Source: Candidatus Woesearchaeota archaeon (lineage in GTDB: Archaea; Nanobdellota; Nanobdellia; Woesearchaeales; UBA11576). From it: a stretch of 5,206 bases of DNA. Of the stretch, positions 4,197-5,206 are shown in pieces; position 1 is the stretch's first letter; each line of letters begins with the position of its first letter. Location of the stretch: contig JAHWIS010000073.1 in assembly GCA_019322385.1 (NCBI GenBank), positions 1 through 5,206 of the forward strand, in the 5' to 3' direction. The notes beneath the pieces were generated by a model, which did not search any database, was not told where the DNA came from, and saw only the letters and a program-made list of their open reading frames with translations. The position numbers were made by a program, and so were the translations under genes.

Positions 4197-4805
4197 ATGG
4201 CCGATGAGAAAACACCAGAACCTAAACCAAAGGAAAGCAAGCCAGCAGAAGCAAATCCTCCAAAGCCGGAAAGCAAGCCAGCAGAGGCAAGGCCTCCAAG
4301 GCAGGAAGGCAGACCAAGTTATGGTGACAGATCTCAGAGGCATGGAGATAGACCTCCGAGGCGCGGTGATAGGCACGGCGATAGGCAGGGTGGAAGGCAG
4401 CCTTATCGCGAGAGAAAGCCGCTTAGATGGGGCTTGTGTCATATATATTCATCTTTCAACAACACGATAATCCACATAACAGACATGACAGGGATGGAGT
4501 CCATAGCAAGGACATCCGGAGGACAGGTCGTCAAGGCCGACAGGATGGAGTCTTCACCGACAGCAGCCATGGTAGCTGCTAAACGGGCTGCAGAGCTTGC
4601 GATGGAGAGAGGGATAACAGGCATACATGTTAAGATAAGGGCTCCTGGAGGCCATTCAGGGCCGAATTCTCCAGGACCAGGCGCTCAGGCAGCAGTGAGG
4701 GCCTTATCTAGGATGGGCCTTAGGATAGGTGTTATCCAGGACGTCACCCCAGTGCCGCACGACGGATGCAGGAAGAAAGGCGGCAGAAGGGGAAGAAGGG
4801 TATAA
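4197..4805 (+). CDS. rps11: Small-subunit ribosomal protein uS11 with long N-terminal extension
   Basis: uS11 lines the 30S platform near the mRNA exit (E-site) and the Shine-Dalgarno helix region. The conserved core starts near residue 78 (WGLCHIYSSFNNTIIHITDMTG). It continues through SGGQVVKADRMESSPTAAM and KIRAPGGHSGPNSPGPGAQAAVRAL, and ends in DVTPVPHDGCR and KKGGRRGRRV, a normal C-terminus. About 75 extra residues precede it: a Lys/Pro/Glu part with SKPAEA twice (residues 14-19 and 27-31 plus Arg context), then an Arg/Gly/Asp part with GDR at 43, 50, 57 and 61. Total length is 202 aa against about 130 usual. ATG 4197 is chosen over GTG 4191 because it is an ATG in the AAAATGG context shared with neighbouring genes and avoids the overlap with rps4. 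Confidence 0.96.
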   Translation: MADEKTPEPKPKESKPAEANPPKPESKPAEARPPRQEGRPSYGDRSQRHGDRPPRRGDRHGDRQGGRQPYRERKPLRWGLCHIYSSFNNTIIHITDMTGMESIARTSGGQVVKADRMESSPTAAMVAAKRAAELAMERGITGIHVKIRAPGGHSGPNSPGPGAQAAVRALSRMGLRIGVIQDVTPVPHDGCRKKGGRRGRRV

Positions 4806-4806
4806 A

Positions 4807-5206
4807 ATGGAAACCGAGCTTATCGAACATAACAAGAAGCAGAATAGGGTTGTTTTTTTGCTTAAGAACGCCACACCTGCTTTTGCTAACATGCTTAGGA
4901 AGACAATCATTGATGAAGTCCCTACAATGGCGATAGAGGATGTCGAGTTCAGGAAGAACAGCTCTGTGCTCTACGACGAGATAATCGCTCACAGGATGGG
5001 CTTGATCCCGCTGGCGACAGACCTTAAGTCATACAGCATGCCTGCAGAATGTACCTGTAAGGGAGAAGGCTGTTCAAAATGCCAGCTTCAGATGACGCTT
5101 AAGGCAAAAGGGCCAGGCTATGTATATGCTTCAGATATGAAGTCAAATGACCCTAAAGTGGTTCCTGTAGAGCCTAAGATACCTATTGTCAAGCTGATAA
5201 AAGGCC
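4807..5206 (+). CDS. rpoD: DNA-directed RNA polymerase subunit D (Rpo3), C-terminal part outside the window
   Basis: Homologue of Rpb3 and the bacterial alpha N-terminal domain. It dimerises with subunit L and nucleates RNA polymerase assembly. The 133 residues seen include the alpha motif FANMLRKTIIDEVPTMAIEDVEF (26-48) and LYDEIIAHRMGLIPLATDL (55-73). CTCKGEGCSKC follows (Cys 82, 84, 89, 92), spaced C-x-C-x4-C-x2-C like the zinc loop of eukaryotic Rpb3. The iron-sulfur domain found in some archaeal D subunits would lie further on and cannot be judged. The ATG is one base after the rps11 stop, in ATAAAATGG context. Despite the shared symbol this is unrelated to bacterial sigma-70. Confidence 0.96.
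   Translation, partial: METELIEHNKKQNRVVFLLKNATPAFANMLRKTIIDEVPTMAIEDVEFRKNSSVLYDEIIAHRMGLIPLATDLKSYSMPAECTCKGEGCSKCQLQMTLKAKGPGYVYASDMKSNDPKVVPVEPKIPIVKLIKG

Noticed and set aside
3903..4442. 179-aa minus-strand reading frame
   Set aside because: Shadow of the Lys/Arg-rich tails of uS4 and uS11; the Leu/Trp/Phe-rich product is the expected reverse reading of such codons.

Overview
The window is archaeal. Diagnostic content: an uninterrupted rps13-rps4-rps11-rpoD gene order (uS13, uS4, uS11, RNA polymerase subunit D), an archaeal NAC protein next to a Sec61-beta homologue, an intron-containing tRNA without encoded CCA, TATA-box promoters of the TTTATA type placed about 25-30 bases ahead of starts, and no convincing Shine-Dalgarno sites. 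Arginine is coded mostly by AGG/AGA. Short spacers, lysine-rich ribosomal tails, tRNA introns and two small helical proteins of a type I associate with Woesearchaeota/Pacearchaeota-like genomes suggest a DPANN archaeon. That lineage assignment is inference.

Left part (1-1800): the RNase P RNA gene runs leftward off the window edge. Divergently, a promoter at 275-284 drives secG (Sec61-beta, 59 aa, absent from a length-filtered ORF list) and nac, one base apart. These link ribosome-exit chaperoning with the translocon. They are followed by two tandem genes (864-1331, 1334-1795) for about 155-aa helical proteins that look like diverged duplicates of each other.

Middle (1796-2962): first a GC-rich stretch with 21-bp direct repeats and an internal inverted copy, which is also an open frame that could be a frameshifted tail of the preceding gene. 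Then come a leaderless four-helix membrane protein gene, a palindrome plus T-run terminator, and a tRNA-His(GUG) gene. The tRNA appears to hold two introns, one at 37/38 and one inside the T-loop at 59/60. A strong TATA box next opens a roughly 115-base leader with a two-tier hairpin and three 10-base-phased repeats just before rps13.

Right part (2963-5206): the ribosomal/RNA polymerase operon is tightly packed. Each gene start has AAAATG context, uS13, uS4 and uS11 carry unusual low-complexity basic or charged tails, and rpoD is cut by the window end. The main things worth a second look are the doubly interrupted tRNA-His, the structured rps13 leader, the tandem paralogue pair, and the possible frameshift/repeat element after it.
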